64,000 nucleotides of DNA, taken from NCBI RefSeq assembly GCF_002958735.1, contig NZ_PPGH01000037.1, forward strand, positions 434,001-498,000. Direction: 5' to 3'. Position 1 is the first letter of the stretch, and every line of letters starts with the position of its first letter. Shown in pieces: positions 17,694-28,082 of the stretch. This DNA comes from Chromatium okenii (lineage in GTDB: Bacteria; Pseudomonadota; Gammaproteobacteria; Chromatiales; Chromatiaceae). Below the pieces are notes generated by a model, which did not search any database, was not told where the DNA came from, and was given only the letters and a program-made list of their open reading frames with translations. Position numbers and translations under genes: made by a program.

Positions 17694-20600
17694 AACGCTC
17701 AAGTTCCTGCGCAATCATGGCATGAACGGTCAATGCTGCTTCAAAGTCGTAATCATCAATCTCTTGCTGCATTTGCGCCAGCGTCTTCGCTAACGCCGTT
17801 CCTGCCAGCAATGGCTGCAACATCTCAATGACTGTTGCGGCATCGGTATCGTCATCTGCCAACAGTTCGTACAACTGCGCCAACAGCGGCGCAATCGCCG
17901 CGACATCGACCGTTTGCGGCGGCGCAGCAACAGATGCAGTCGGTGGTGCAAATACCGCCAAACCATTGATAACCGGTTCTAATTCTGCAACCGTCGCGGC
18001 AAGCAAAGCGTCAATTTCCATCGGTTCTGCCTGCGCATGACACGCCGATTCCAACGCTTGTGCAGTCGCTGCCACTGCCTGCGCTCCGATATTGCCGGCG
18101 ACGCCTTTGAGCGTGTGGGCGCAGCGCGTCGCAGCTTCTGGGTCATCGCTCGACTGCGCCGCAGCAAATTGCGCCGCAAAATCGCTTTGGCTGGCGTGGA
18201 ATTTCACCAGCAACCGTTGATAAAGCTGCGCATTATTTTGGGTAATTGCCAACCCAGCAGCGGTGTCAATGCCGGGGAGAAATCTAAATCCCCCCAACCC
18301 CTCTTTTTCAAAAGGAGGCTTGATTGATAAATCCTCCCAACCCCCCTTTTCTAAAGGGGGGCTTTCTTCATCTCCCCCCTTTGTAAAAGGGGGGCTGGGG
18401 GGGATTTCTTCCGCAGCAAAAGGGGAGCTGGGGATTTCGGGACTGATCCATTTCGCCATGACCGTAAACATCTCGCGCACATTGATCGGTTTGCCGATAT
18501 GGTCATTCATTCCGGCTTCCAGCACTTTCTCGCGGTCGCCGGTCATCACGTTGGCGGTCATCGCAATCACCGGCAAATGTTGATATTGCGGCTGTTGGCG
18601 AATGCGCCGGGTCGCTGCGTAACCGTCCATCACCGGCATCTGGCAATCCATCAACACGCCGTCATAGTGCGCCAGCGCCAGCATGTCGAGCGCCTCTTGC
18701 CCATTATTTGCTACTGCGACGTGCAGCCCGTTGATCGTCAGTAATTCTAAAGCAAGCTCTTGATTAAGTTCGTTATCTTCCACCAGCAATACCGATGCTC
18801 CGCGCAAACGTCCAATCGCTTCGGAGGCTTCTTCGTGACGCCCAGCGGCGCGACTACTCGATGCGATTTCCTGTCCGCTGGCTTGCATGATGGTATCTAG
18901 CAGCGTCGAAGGTGTGACTGGTTTGGTCAGAAATCCTTCGATATTCAAACCACTCGCCGCAGCCAGCGCCTCATCGCGTCCGTAAGCTGTCACCATAATC
19001 AGCGTTGGAACGTGCGTAATGTGTGCGTCGTTCTGAATGGCACGAATCGTATCCACGCCGTCCATGCCCGGCATTTTCCAATCCATTAACACCTGATCGT
19101 AGGGCGCTTCACGGTCAGTCTGTTCGAGCAGTGCAATTGCCGTTGCGCCCGTGCCTGCTTGATCCACTTTGAAGCCAAACGCCGAGAGCATTTCCGACAA
19201 AATTTCCCGCGCAGTCGGATTGTCATCAACCACCAACACGCGCAACGGATTGATTTCAGATAATTTAATACGCGGTTGCGAACATTCACCTTGCTGGCGC
19301 AGCAGCCGCGCTGTAAACGAAAAAGTGCTGCCCCGACCCAGCGCACTTTCTGCCCAAATGTTTCCGCCCATCATGTCGGTCAGCCGTTTAGAAATCGCCA
19401 GCCCCAAACCCGTGCCGCCGTATTTGCGGGTGGTAGACATATCTGCCTGACTGAACGACTGAAACAGATGCGCCTGCTGCTCGGCAGACATGCCAATTCC
19501 GGTATCACGCACCGCAAAATGGAGCAGCACTGCATCTACACTCAGTTCATCAACACTGACCGAAACCACGATTTCGCCGCCACGTTCGGTAAATTTGACC
19601 GCATTATTGCCGAGGTTAATCAAAATCTGCCCTAACCGCAGCGGATCGCCAATCAGCGCCGTCGGGACGCTGGGATGCAGATCAAACATCAGCTCCACGC
19701 CTTTTTCTTCCGCTTTCAGTCCGACCAAATTGGCGAGATTGTCCATCACATCTTCCAGACGAAAATCAATCACTTCCATGTTCAATTTACCGGCTTCGAT
19801 TTTCGAGAAATCCAGAATGTCGTTAATGATGCCCAGCAGCGCCTCGGCGGAACGGTGCACTTTTTCGATGTAATTGTGTTGCTTCTGGTCAAGTTCAGTT
19901 TGCAATGCCAGATGCGACATGCCGATGATCGCGTTCATTGGCGTGCGAATTTCGTGGCTCATATTGGCCAGAAAATCCGATTTCGCTCGCGTTGCACCTT
20001 CCGCCACGAGCAGCGTCTGCTCTAAATCTTCTTGTAATTGCTTGAGATTATCGATGTCAGCACGAATTCCCACCATTCGCGTCGGTTGACCTTCGGCATC
20101 GCGCTCAATCACTTGTCCAGCATCGAGCAGCCATTTCCAACCACCATCGGCGCAGCGGCAGCGATATTCGGCGCGATACGCAGCAGTAGCGCCAGCAAAA
20201 TGCGCCTGTAAACGTTCGCTGGCGCAGTCACGATCATCAGGATGAATCTGCTGCTGTAAAAACGCCCAGCCGCCGCTGATTCGCGCCCATTTGTCATCGG
20301 TTTCGCGCAGCAGCGCCGGCAAATGACCGAGCATCGTGGCGAAATTGGCATTGATGAGCACCTCGCCGCGCTGCGGAAAATAATCCCACAAGCCCAAATT
20401 TGCGGCGCTCGCTGCGGCTTCTAACCGCGCTTCACTTTCGCGCAACCGCTCTTCCGATTGTTTGCGATCAGTAATGTCGAGCAGCCAGCCCAACACGCCC
20501 GCTTCACCCTGATAATTGAACACCATGAAATTGGCGAGCATGTCGCGGGATTGGCGATTGCGCCCGTAATGCCGCAGCTCGTAATTTTCGATCCGCCCGT

Positions 20601-23589
20601 CACGCGCCAGCCGCTGCATGATGATTTCCCGTTCTTGGGGATCGACGTACATCGCGGCGGCTGGCTTGCCAATTTCGGTTTCGATCATGTCCAGAAATTT
20701 CGAGTTAGCGAAACGAATGATGCCTTGCACTGAAATCGCCACGCCCAGCGGCGTGGTATCGAGCAGCGATTTCAACTGCGCTCGTTCCTCCGCCAGCGCG
20801 GTTTCCATCTGTTTACGGTCGCTGATGTCGATCACCGTGCCCGCAAGATTGATGGTGTTGCCCGCAGCATCGTAGCTCGCTTGCCCCTGTTCGTAGACGA
20901 AGCGAATTTTTCCGGCGCGGTCGATGATGCGATATTCAACGGTGTAGGTTTGATGCGCGAGCACTGCTGCCACAATTTCCGTTTCCACCCACTCCATGTC
21001 ATCGGGATGAATCAGGCTGGCAAAAGATCGCGCTGCGTTATGAATAAAATCTGCGGCTGGATAACCACTTAATCGCTCCACTTCGTCGCTGACAAACAGC
21101 ATCGTCCAGTGTTCATCCAACAAACAGCGATACACCGTGCCCGGAATGGTATCGACCAAATTTCTGAAATTTTGCTCCCGCGCCGCGAGCGCCAGCGCCG
21201 CTTCTTTGCGCTCGCTGATGTCTTTGAACACGACGACGCTGCCGACCAATTGACCCGTTTGATACAGCGGCACGGCGACCGATTCCACCGATAGACTGCT
21301 GCCGTCCTCGCGCCAAAACAGCTCATCATCGACTTGACGGCGTTCACCTTCCCGGAATCGCCCCGCAGTCAGATCGGCAAGGAGCGCATCGGTGCGGGTG
21401 ATGAGGTGAATTGACTGCCCGCGCAAGGTTTCTACTGTGTAACCAAGCATCTGCGCTGCCGCATGATTGCAAAAGCTAATCTGTCCTGCCGTGTCTAAAC
21501 CGATAATGCCTTCACCAGCGGAGTTGAGAATCAAGGCGTTATAGGCTTGCGCGGCTTTAACCGCAGCTTCGGCGCAGCGCAGTTCAGTACGATCAAACGC
21601 AACACCGTCGATCCGCGTCGGCTGCCCAGTCGCATCCACACTGGTTTTGCCGCGCACGGCAATAAACCGCTCGCTGCCATCCGCCCACAGCAGACGATAT
21701 TCGAGATCAAGGTCTTTCTCGCAGCACAGCGCCGCTGCGAATGCCTGCGTCACCCGTTCCCGATCATCGGGGTGAAGCAGGGCGATTAACGCGCTGGGCT
21801 GCGGTGTCGTTTCCGCCTCCAGCCCAAACATGCGCAGCACCCGTTCATCCCATGTCCAACAGTTGGTTTTGAGATCGCCGCTCCACAACCCGATCTGCGC
21901 TGCCTCCAGCGCCAGCTGGCGCGTGTTTTCGGCTTCACGCAGCGCCAGTTCTACCAGCTTGTTTTCACTTAAATCTTTGGTCATGGCGACAAAATGTGTC
22001 ACCTGTCCGCTTTGATTTATCACTGGCGCGATGGAAATTGATCCCCAGTAAATCTCACCACTTTTCCGACGGTTACAGATTTCGCTGTGCCACACCTGAC
22101 CGGAGCGAATCGTTCTCCACAGCTCGTCATAACGTTCCGGCGGCGTGAAACCACTTTTTAAGACGCGAGGATTTTGCCCAATCACTTCTTCCGGGGTGTA
22201 ACCAGTGACGGTGGTAAACATCGGATTGACGTGTTCGATGCGTCCTTCCACGTTGGTAATCACGATGCACAGCGGGTTTTGCTCCACCACCTGCGCCAGC
22301 TTGCGCAGCTCATTGGTGCGAGCATCGACTAACACTTGTAAACGGTCGCGGCTGCGGTCGCTCAACCAGATGATGAGCGCAGTCAAACCCAACACCAGCA
22401 GCGCAATGCTCAACAACGCGGCAAAAATCAGGGTGCGCATCGTCCGATAGGGCGCTAACGCATCCGCCAAATCAATCTCGGTCGCCAAACCGATACCCAG
22501 CCGCGCCGACCAATGCCACGCGCCGAACACCATCACGCCACGATAATCCCGATAACCAGTTGTATTCACGCCGTTATTGCCATGTAACGCTGCGCTTGCC
22601 ATCTGCGTCAGCGGCCATTGCGCCCGCAGCGCGAATGGTTGATAGCCCTTCAACAACTCGCCACCGGGATCGCGCACTCGCAGCCCTAACATATTGGTTT
22701 TACCGCGAAAATAGCTGGCAACTGGCGTTAACGTTTCAGCAAATCGGGATGGCGTTAACACCTGCGCCTGACGATTAAACACATAGCTTTCGCCGCTACC
22801 GTGCACCTGCGCCACCTGCATGATCGGGCTAAATTCAGTAAGTGGATCAAAGCACAACGCAAACACCGCGATCACTGCATTCTCGGCATTTCGTATCGGT
22901 GTCAGCAAAAACATCGCTGCTCGCGGTGGAAGATACGCACCATTTGCATCTTCGGAATTGGTTTCGAGGTAAACCGGCGGCACAAACACGGTTTCGCCAT
23001 TGAGTGCTCGATTGAGCAATTCCGGTTGCCACACGGCAATTTGAGTGCGAGCGCCTAATTCAAATCCCCCCAACCCCCCTTTTTCAAAGGGGGGCTTTTC
23101 CTCCCCCTTTAGCAAAGGGGGCTGGGGGGATTTGTCAACAGACGGCTTTTCTTTCTCCCCACTTTGAAAAAGGGGGGCAGGGGGGGATTGATCAAAAAGA
23201 GAATTTAATTGCGTCGCCGCCAGCGTGGTGCGATCCGGCGCAATTAAATAAAACCCAGTGGCGTTCATGTAATTAACTTGCGGCCGCAGCAAACGGTGCA
23301 GCAATTCTTTAAATGGACTGTTATTCAACGTATCGGCAGTGCGCGGCAATTCTAATAATTGAGTTGTCCACGGCAATAGTGCTGGCGCTTCTGCCATCAC
23401 CCGAATTTCGCGCATGTGACTATCCAGCCACATTTCCAACGCCTGACTTGCTGAGGCATTGACACTGGTGAGCGTTTCGCCGAATTCATGGCGCAATTGC
23501 CGTTCCATCGTGTGCAGACCGTAAAGCACGACCATCAACACAATGGTTAAAAACACGGTGACTGCTGCAAAACTGAGTTTCCAGCTCAT
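17683..23589 (-). CDS. Giant hybrid sensor histidine kinase (PAS repeats, two REC, HPt)
   Basis: A 1968-residue membrane sensor. TM1 is at about 5-25, a periplasmic Cache-like sensor at about 30-380, and TM2 at about 386-410. About six PAS/PAC modules follow (roughly 430-1200; for example [18 protein letters not shown] and GYPAADFI). HisKA has [11 protein letters not shown] with the phosphoacceptor His near 1213, then HATPase boxes ([21 protein letters not shown]). Receiver 1 has its Asp near 1502 and receiver 2 near 1646 ([10 protein letters not shown]). HPt has [12 protein letters not shown] with His near 1824. Two stretches, about residues 133-176 and 1721-1768, are encoded by a palindromic DNA repeat and read [19 protein letters not shown]-like; they look like inserted linkers. 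Start ATG 23589 has AGAGGA upstream. An IS630 copy begins 31 bases upstream, cutting it off from the REC/HD-GYP genes. The ligand is unknown. Confidence 0.9.
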   Translation of the reverse strand: MSWKLSFAAVTVFLTIVLMVVLYGLHTMERQLRHEFGETLTSVNASASQALEMWLDSHMREIRVMAEAPALLPWTTQLLELPRTADTLNNSPFKELLHRLLRPQVNYMNATGFYLIAPDRTTLAATQLNSLFDQSPPAPLFQSGEKEKPSVDKSPQPPLLKGEEKPPFEKGGLGGFELGARTQIAVWQPELLNRALNGETVFVPPVYLETNSEDANGAYLPPRAAMFLLTPIRNAENAVIAVFALCFDPLTEFSPIMQVAQVHGSGESYVFNRQAQVLTPSRFAETLTPVASYFRGKTNMLGLRVRDPGGELLKGYQPFALRAQWPLTQMASAALHGNNGVNTTGYRDYRGVMVFGAWHWSARLGIGLATEIDLADALAPYRTMRTLIFAALLSIALLVLGLTALIIWLSDRSRDRLQVLVDARTNELRKLAQVVEQNPLCIVITNVEGRIEHVNPMFTTVTGYTPEEVIGQNPRVLKSGFTPPERYDELWRTIRSGQVWHSEICNRRKSGEIYWGSISIAPVINQSGQVTHFVAMTKDLSENKLVELALREAENTRQLALEAAQIGLWSGDLKTNCWTWDERVLRMFGLEAETTPQPSALIALLHPDDRERVTQAFAAALCCEKDLDLEYRLLWADGSERFIAVRGKTSVDATGQPTRIDGVAFDRTELRCAEAAVKAAQAYNALILNSAGEGIIGLDTAGQISFCNHAAAQMLGYTVETLRGQSIHLITRTDALLADLTAGRFREGERRQVDDELFWREDGSSLSVESVAVPLYQTGQLVGSVVVFKDISERKEAALALAAREQNFRNLVDTIPGTVYRCLLDEHWTMLFVSDEVERLSGYPAADFIHNAARSFASLIHPDDMEWVETEIVAAVLAHQTYTVEYRIIDRAGKIRFVYEQGQASYDAAGNTINLAGTVIDISDRKQMETALAEERAQLKSLLDTTPLGVAISVQGIIRFANSKFLDMIETEIGKPAAAMYVDPQEREIIMQRLARDGRIENYELRHYGRNRQSRDMLANFMVFNYQGEAGVLGWLLDITDRKQSEERLRESEARLEAAASAANLGLWDYFPQRGEVLINANFATMLGHLPALLRETDDKWARISGGWAFLQQQIHPDDRDCASERLQAHFAGATAAYRAEYRCRCADGGWKWLLDAGQVIERDAEGQPTRMVGIRADIDNLKQLQEDLEQTLLVAEGATRAKSDFLANMSHEIRTPMNAIIGMSHLALQTELDQKQHNYIEKVHRSAEALLGIINDILDFSKIEAGKLNMEVIDFRLEDVMDNLANLVGLKAEEKGVELMFDLHPSVPTALIGDPLRLGQILINLGNNAVKFTERGGEIVVSVSVDELSVDAVLLHFAVRDTGIGMSAEQQAHLFQSFSQADMSTTRKYGGTGLGLAISKRLTDMMGGNIWAESALGRGSTFSFTARLLRQQGECSQPRIKLSEINPLRVLVVDDNPTAREILSEMLSAFGFKVDQAGTGATAIALLEQTDREAPYDQVLMDWKMPGMDGVDTIRAIQNDAHITHVPTLIMVTAYGRDEALAAASGLNIEGFLTKPVTPSTLLDTIMQASGQEIASSSRAAGRHEEASEAIGRLRGASVLLVEDNELNQELALELLTINGLHVAVANNGQEALDMLALAHYDGVLMDCQMPVMDGYAATRRIRQQPQYQHLPVIAMTANVMTGDREKVLEAGMNDHIGKPINVREMFTVMAKWISPEIPSSPFAAEEIPPSPPFTKGGDEESPPLEKGGWEDLSIKPPFEKEGLGGFRFLPGIDTAAGLAITQNNAQLYQRLLVKFHASQSDFAAQFAAAQSSDDPEAATRCAHTLKGVAGNIGAQAVAATAQALESACHAQAEPMEIDALLAATVAELEPVINGLAVFAPPTASVAAPPQTVDVAAIAPLLAQLYELLADDDTDAATVIEMLQPLLAGTALAKTLAQMQQEIDDYDFEAALTVHAMIAQELERYDH
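18286..18407. repeat. GC-rich palindromic repeat, copy 1 (inside kinase, before HPt)
   Basis: Begins AAATCCCCCCAACCCC and ends GGGGGGGATTT, with internal C-run/TTTTTCAAA/G-run hairpins and an extra internal unit starting AAATCCTCCC. It is read in frame by the kinase gene on the other strand as a Pro/Lys/Gly-rich linker between receiver 2 and the HPt domain. Four related copies lie elsewhere in the window. Confidence 0.88.
23062..23189. repeat. GC-rich palindromic repeat, copy 2 (inside kinase sensor domain)
   Basis: Starts AAATCCCCCCAACC and ends GGGGGGGATT, with three C-run/G-run hairpin units. It is in frame within the periplasmic sensor region of the kinase and encodes about 43 residues rich in Pro, Lys and Gly. 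Confidence 0.88.
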
Positions 23590-23619
23590 CAAAATTCCTC
23601 TAATTAACACTCGCATTTA

Positions 23620-24745
23620 TACCCTTTTCATTTAGCTTTTTCGTTAATATGCTTGGTGCAATCAACTAAGTGATGTTGTGGAATTCTACCTATGATTGAC
23701 TACCACCTTCCAACAGATAAACTAAACGAGTTGCGTAATTTGCATCGGCATACCCGCAATAAACGAGAGGCTGACCGAATTAAAGCTGTCGTTCTTTTAG
23801 CCACAGGCTGGACTGCCGAACAAGTCGCCGAAGTCTTGCAAGTAGACCCTAATACTGTGCGCAATCATTTTAAGCGTTATCAGCAAGGCGGCATTGAATT
23901 ACTTGTGCATATTGCTTTTCGTGGCTCAGAGTGTTTGCTTGACGATATAGAACTCGCTCTTCTCAACAACCACTTACAAGAAAACCTTTATCTGACGGCA
24001 AAAGAGATAGCTCATTGGGTTGAAAATACCTTTGAAGTGACCTATACCGAAAGCGGTATGACAGCACTGTTGCATCGTCTTGGTTATGTTTACAAAAAAC
24101 CGAAGTTGATTCCAGGAAAAGCTGATCCAGAAGCGCAAAAAGAATTTTTAGTTGAATACGAAAAAGTTAAAGAAAACAAAGGCGAAGAAGACCCAATATA
24201 CTTTATGGATGCGGTACATCCTCAACATAATCCAGTGATCTCCAATGCTTGGATTAAGCGTGGTGATGAACAAGAAATTCGTTCTAACACTGGTCGTAAA
24301 CGTATCAACATTAACGGTGCTATGAGTCTAGATAAGCTAGAACCAGTCGTGCGTTATGACGACACAATCAATTCAGAATCTACTATTGCACTATTGAAAC
24401 AATTGGAGCAGTTACATCCGACCGCTGCTGTAATCTACGTCATTTGTGACAATGCTCGCTATAATCGTTCAAAAGCGGTTAGTAAGTATCTTGAAACTTC
24501 ACGAATTAAACTAATGTTTCTTCCACCTTATGCGCCAAACCTTAATCTTATTGAACGACTGTGGAAATTTTTCAAAAAGAAAATTCTCTACAACCGCTAT
24601 TTTGAGTCATTCGATGATTTCAAGTTTGCCTGTCAATCGTTTTTTAGTAACGCAAATCAATACCATGATGAAATACTGTCGTTAATGAGTGATAAGTTCA
24701 CTATTATCGGAGATTAAGAACCGAAAATCTGATATTAACTTGGTA
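23620..24745 (+). mobile_element. IS630-family element, copy B (intact)
   Basis: 1126 bp with termini TACCC... and ...GGTA, flanked by TA at 23618-23619 and 24746-24747. It carries an intact transposase and is nearly identical to copy A in opposite orientation. It sits between the lone receiver gene and the hybrid kinase gene. Confidence 0.93.
23692..24717 (+). CDS. IS630-family transposase
   Basis: A 341-residue transposase. The N-terminal half is a Tc1/mariner-like helix-turn-helix region (WTAEQVAEVLQVDPNTVRNH near residues 44-63) with a winged-helix middle. The C-terminal DDE domain has the first Asp in YFMDAVHPQHNP near 173, the second in VICDNARYN near 256, and the Glu in NLNLIERLWKFFKKK near 290. 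It is complete, so this copy may still be mobile. Transcription is divergent from the kinase gene. Confidence 0.93.
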   Translation: MIDYHLPTDKLNELRNLHRHTRNKREADRIKAVVLLATGWTAEQVAEVLQVDPNTVRNHFKRYQQGGIELLVHIAFRGSECLLDDIELALLNNHLQENLYLTAKEIAHWVENTFEVTYTESGMTALLHRLGYVYKKPKLIPGKADPEAQKEFLVEYEKVKENKGEEDPIYFMDAVHPQHNPVISNAWIKRGDEQEIRSNTGRKRININGAMSLDKLEPVVRYDDTINSESTIALLKQLEQLHPTAAVIYVICDNARYNRSKAVSKYLETSRIKLMFLPPYAPNLNLIERLWKFFKKKILYNRYFESFDDFKFACQSFFSNANQYHDEILSLMSDKFTIIGD

Positions 24746-24766
24746 TAGCGCGGCAACAAATCAACA

Positions 24767-25153
24767 CTATTCGCCCAGCATTTCATCGGATAAATGCGCC
24801 GCAATAGTCGTCAATAATTGCGCGGGATCAATGGGTTTAATGATGTAAGCGCGAGCGCCAAGTGCCAAACCTTTTGCGACTTCAGCAGGATCAACTTGAC
24901 CGGTCACGAATAGAATTGGAATCGCCGCAGTGGTCGAGTTAGCCTTTAATTGTTGACACACCGCATAACCGTCCATTTCAGGCATCATGACATCCAGCAC
25001 AATTAAATCTGGCGGCGATTTTGCGACCACTTGCAGCGCCTTTTTGCCGCTAGTTGCTGCTTTAATTTTGTAATTATCGCGCAAAATACCTTTTAACAAG
25101 TCGATATTTTCTGGCGCATCATCGACTAACAAAAGTGTCCGTTGTTTATTCAT
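24767..25153 (-). CDS. Single-domain response regulator (REC)
   Basis: A 128-residue stand-alone receiver. The acidic pair is LLVDDAPEN, the phospho-acceptor Asp is in IVLDVMMPEMDGYAV near residue 54, the Thr/Ser position is LFVTGQ, and the Lys is in YIIKPIDP. With no output domain it likely acts as a phospho-shuttle or by protein-protein contact. Its ATG overlaps the stop of the HD-GYP gene as ATGA (25150-25153), so the two are translationally coupled. The hybrid kinase gene was probably the next gene before IS630 copy B inserted. Confidence 0.9.
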   Translation of the reverse strand: MNKQRTLLLVDDAPENIDLLKGILRDNYKIKAATSGKKALQVVAKSPPDLIVLDVMMPEMDGYAVCQQLKANSTTAAIPILFVTGQVDPAEVAKGLALGARAYIIKPIDPAQLLTTIAAHLSDEMLGE

Positions 25154-26190
25154 GGTTTACTCGCAAAACAATAGCGCGTTTCTGCATACTGCTCTTTGAA
25201 AGCAAGCACTTCCGGCAACGCATCCAGAAACAGCGGAATTAAATGTGGATCGAAATGATTTCCCGCACCTTGTTTTAGAAAATCAATTGCTTGTTCGATT
25301 GACCACGCATCTTTATAGGGGCGCACTGAAGTCAACGCATCGAATACATCCGCCACTGCAACAATGCGCCCAATACGCGGAATCGCCTCACCTTTTAATC
25401 CACAGGGATAACCAGAACCATCCCATTTTTCGTGATGTGTCAAGGCGACAATCTGCGCCATTTCTAATAAATCAGAACCATTTGCTTCGCCAATGATGTC
25501 AGCGCCCACTTGACAGTGCGTTTGCATCAGCGACCATTCATCTGCGTCTAGTTTACCCGGCTTTTGCAACACACAATCAGGAATACCGATTTTGCCGATG
25601 TCGTGCATTGGCGCAGCATTTAATAATAACGAGGCTTCTTGTTCATTCATGCCCACTGCCAGCCCTAAAATCTCGGAATAATGGCTCATCCGAATAACAT
25701 GCAAACCAGTTTCATTGTCTTTATATTCCGCTGCGCGACCCAAGCGGCGAATGATTTGCAGTTGCGCAGTCTGTTCTTTTACGCGCCGGTCGAGCACTTG
25801 ATTTTGGTCGAATAACGCTAATTGCGCTCGCACTCGCGCCTGTACAATGGGCGGGCTAATCGGTTTGGTAATGTAATCGACTGCGCCCAAATTAAAGCCG
25901 TGAATTTCATCTTCAATGCCGATTTTGGCGGTGATAAAAATAATTGGAATATGGCGTGTGGTAAAATCCGCTTTCAATTGCCGGCAGACTTCATAACCAT
26001 CCATTCCGGGCATCATCACATCGAGTAAAATCATATCCGGTGGACGCTCGGAACGAATAATTTGCAACGCCTTTTCACCGCGAGTTGCCGCTTTAACGTG
26101 ATATTCATCTTTCAAACTACTGACCAGTAAGTCGATATTTGCTGGCGCATCGTCTACGACCAATACCGTTTGTCGTTCTCGCGTTGTCAT
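25150..26190 (-). CDS. Response regulator with HD-GYP domain (c-di-GMP phosphodiesterase type)
   Basis: A 346-residue protein with an N-terminal receiver (VVDDAPAN; Asp in ILLDVMMPGMDGYEV near 59) and a C-terminal HD-GYP domain. The HD pair is in PMHDIGKIGIPD and the signature in HHEKWDGSGYP; both metal-binding His/Asp sets look complete. HD-GYP proteins hydrolyse cyclic di-GMP, so phosphorylation would be expected to lower c-di-GMP and affect motility or polysaccharide production. The longest frame begins 20 codons upstream, but MTTRERQ at 26190 precedes the conserved receiver start. It diverges from lpxK. Confidence 0.92.
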   Translation of the reverse strand: MTTRERQTVLVVDDAPANIDLLVSSLKDEYHVKAATRGEKALQIIRSERPPDMILLDVMMPGMDGYEVCRQLKADFTTRHIPIIFITAKIGIEDEIHGFNLGAVDYITKPISPPIVQARVRAQLALFDQNQVLDRRVKEQTAQLQIIRRLGRAAEYKDNETGLHVIRMSHYSEILGLAVGMNEQEASLLLNAAPMHDIGKIGIPDCVLQKPGKLDADEWSLMQTHCQVGADIIGEANGSDLLEMAQIVALTHHEKWDGSGYPCGLKGEAIPRIGRIVAVADVFDALTSVRPYKDAWSIEQAIDFLKQGAGNHFDPHLIPLFLDALPEVLAFKEQYAETRYCFASKP

Positions 26191-26294
26191 AGAATTAAAC
26201 TGCCTTAAAGTGAAATAGAAAAACCCTAACAAATAAACAGTTAGCGGCATCGACGCAATGTTATTATTGCAACCTTATAACAGGTATCAACTTT

Positions 26295-27311
26295 ATGCCA
26301 ATATGGTATAACCAAACTTGTGACGACGTTCCCTTAAATGATCGCCATTGCATCGGAAAGCGTTTGTTCATCGCGTTATTATTACCGCTGTCGTGGCTGT
26401 ATTGCGTCATCGTGCAAATGCGGCGTTGGGCTTATCAACACAATTGGCTGACTTCGGTGCGATTGGCGATTCCGGTGATTGTGGTCGGCAATCTCACGGT
26501 TGGCGGCACGGGCAAAACGCCGTTGGTGTTGCGGCTGGCGGCGCGATTGCGCGAGCGCGGGAAAACGCCCGCAATTCTGACTCGCGGTTACGGTGGCGCA
26601 GCGCGGAAGTGGCCGCAAGTGGTGCGTCCGAACAGCGATCCGGCGCAAGTTGGCGATGAACCGGTATTGCTGGCGCGACGCAGCGGTTGTTTGGTGATTG
26701 CGGGACCGAATCGCGTCGCAGCGGGCAATTTGGCGCTGCAACTCGGCTGCGACATCGTATTGACCGATGACGGATTGCAGCATTATCGGCTGGCGCGAAA
26801 GGTAGAAATCGCGCTGATCGACGGCGAGCGCGGGTTTGGCAACGGACATTGTTTGCCAGCCGGGCCGCTGCGCGAACCGCCGCGTCGGTTGGAAAGCGTT
26901 GATTTGCGGCTGTATCACGGCGGAATGCAGCGCCAGCCGCAAATGCACCTGATTCCCAGCGCGGCAGTCAATCTGCGCCAGCCGAATTTGACGCGCTCGC
27001 TGGCGGAGTTTCGGGGACAGCGCGTGTTGGCGGTGGCGGGCATCGGTTATCCGGCGCGGTTTTTTAACAGTTTGATTGCATTGGGATTAGACCTCGAACT
27101 GCGACCGTATCCCGATCATCATCGGTTCACTGCTGCAGATGTGGCGCAGTGGCCGCCGCTGCCAGTGTTGATGACCGAAAAAGATGCAGTGAAATGTGCG
27201 GCGCTGGCGGGCGCGAATCATTGGTTTGTGCCGGTGGAAGCAGCGGTCGATGCAGAGTTTTTGGCGCAGTTTGAGCGCCTCGTGTTTGGCAATGGTGAGA
27301 AAAATGCTTAA
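26295..27311 (+). CDS. lpxK: Tetraacyldisaccharide 4'-kinase
   Basis: Phosphorylates the 4' position of the lipid A disaccharide at the inner membrane, making lipid IVA. The 338-residue protein has an N-terminal hydrophobic anchor (LLPLSWLYCVIV near 30), P-loop GNLTVGGTGKTPLV near residue 65, LTRGYGG, LTDDGLQHYRL and the MTEKDAVKC motif near 290. It overlaps kdsB by eight bases, so the two are a lipid A/Kdo operon. The N-terminus is about 15 residues longer than I would expect, so a start slightly downstream cannot be excluded. Confidence 0.93.
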   Translation: MPIWYNQTCDDVPLNDRHCIGKRLFIALLLPLSWLYCVIVQMRRWAYQHNWLTSVRLAIPVIVVGNLTVGGTGKTPLVLRLAARLRERGKTPAILTRGYGGAARKWPQVVRPNSDPAQVGDEPVLLARRSGCLVIAGPNRVAAGNLALQLGCDIVLTDDGLQHYRLARKVEIALIDGERGFGNGHCLPAGPLREPPRRLESVDLRLYHGGMQRQPQMHLIPSAAVNLRQPNLTRSLAEFRGQRVLAVAGIGYPARFFNSLIALGLDLELRPYPDHHRFTAADVAQWPPLPVLMTEKDAVKCAALAGANHWFVPVEAAVDAEFLAQFERLVFGNGEKNA

Positions 27312-28082
27312 TCAATTCAAAGTGGTCATTCCCGCTCGGTTCGGCTCAACGCGATTGCCGGGCAAACCGCTGCTCGACATTGGCGGACAACCGATGATCG
27401 CGCACGTCGTGGCGCGAGCGCGGGCGAGCGCAGCGGATGAAATCATCGTGGCGACCGACGATCAGCGGATTGTTGACGTGTGCGCCGGGCTGGGCGTGAC
27501 GGCGTTGCTGACTGCAACCACGCATCGCAGCGGCAGCGACCGGATCGCCGAGGTAATTGAGCGGTGCGGCTGGGATGACGCGCAAATCGTGGTCAATGTG
27601 CAGGGCGATGAACCAGCATTGCCGTCGGCGTTAATCAATCAGGTTGCGGCACTGTTGGCAACGTCAGCGGAGTTGGGCATGGCGACGTTGGCGTTTCCGA
27701 TTACGGATGCAGCGATGTTGTTTGATCCGCAGGTGGTCAAGGTCGTGACGGATAAAAATGGGCTGGCGCTGTATTTTTCCCGCGCACCGATTCCGTGGCA
27801 TCGTGATGATTTTGCTGAAAATATGCCGATTCAACTTGCAGCAACCGGCGGCTGGCTGCGCCACATTGGGCTGTATGCGTATCGCGCTGCGTTTCTCAAA
27901 CAATTTGTCACTTGGTCGCCAGCGCCGTTGGAACAAGTTGAATCGTTGGAACAATTGCGGGCGCTGTGGTGTGGCGCACGGATTAGTGTCGCAATTGCCG
28001 ATGCCGAACCGGGTGTCGGCGTGGATACGCAGAAGATTTGGTGCGAGCAGCAGCGCAACTCGCTGCCGCTGGAATGGTTTAG
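27304..28082 (+). CDS. kdsB: CMP-Kdo synthetase (one apparent 1-base frameshift near the 3' end)
   Basis: Activates Kdo with CTP for the inner core of LPS. IPARFGSTRLPGKPLLDIGG begins at residue 8, followed by ATDDQRI, VNVQGDEP and SRAPIPWHRD, all in place. As given, the frame runs to 28122 with an untypical tail after GVDT. Adding one C at about 28031 restores the family ending PEDLVRAAAQLAAAGMV with a TAG at 28080-28082. That also makes it end exactly against ribE. The ATG at 27304 overlaps the lpxK stop. I treat the frameshift as a likely sequence error because the enzyme is needed for LPS. Confidence 0.9.

Noticed and set aside
18286-18407. CRISPR array or CRISPR-like repeat
   Set aside because: The repeated units are palindromic C-run/G-run blocks without regular unique spacers, and they lie inside a coding gene.
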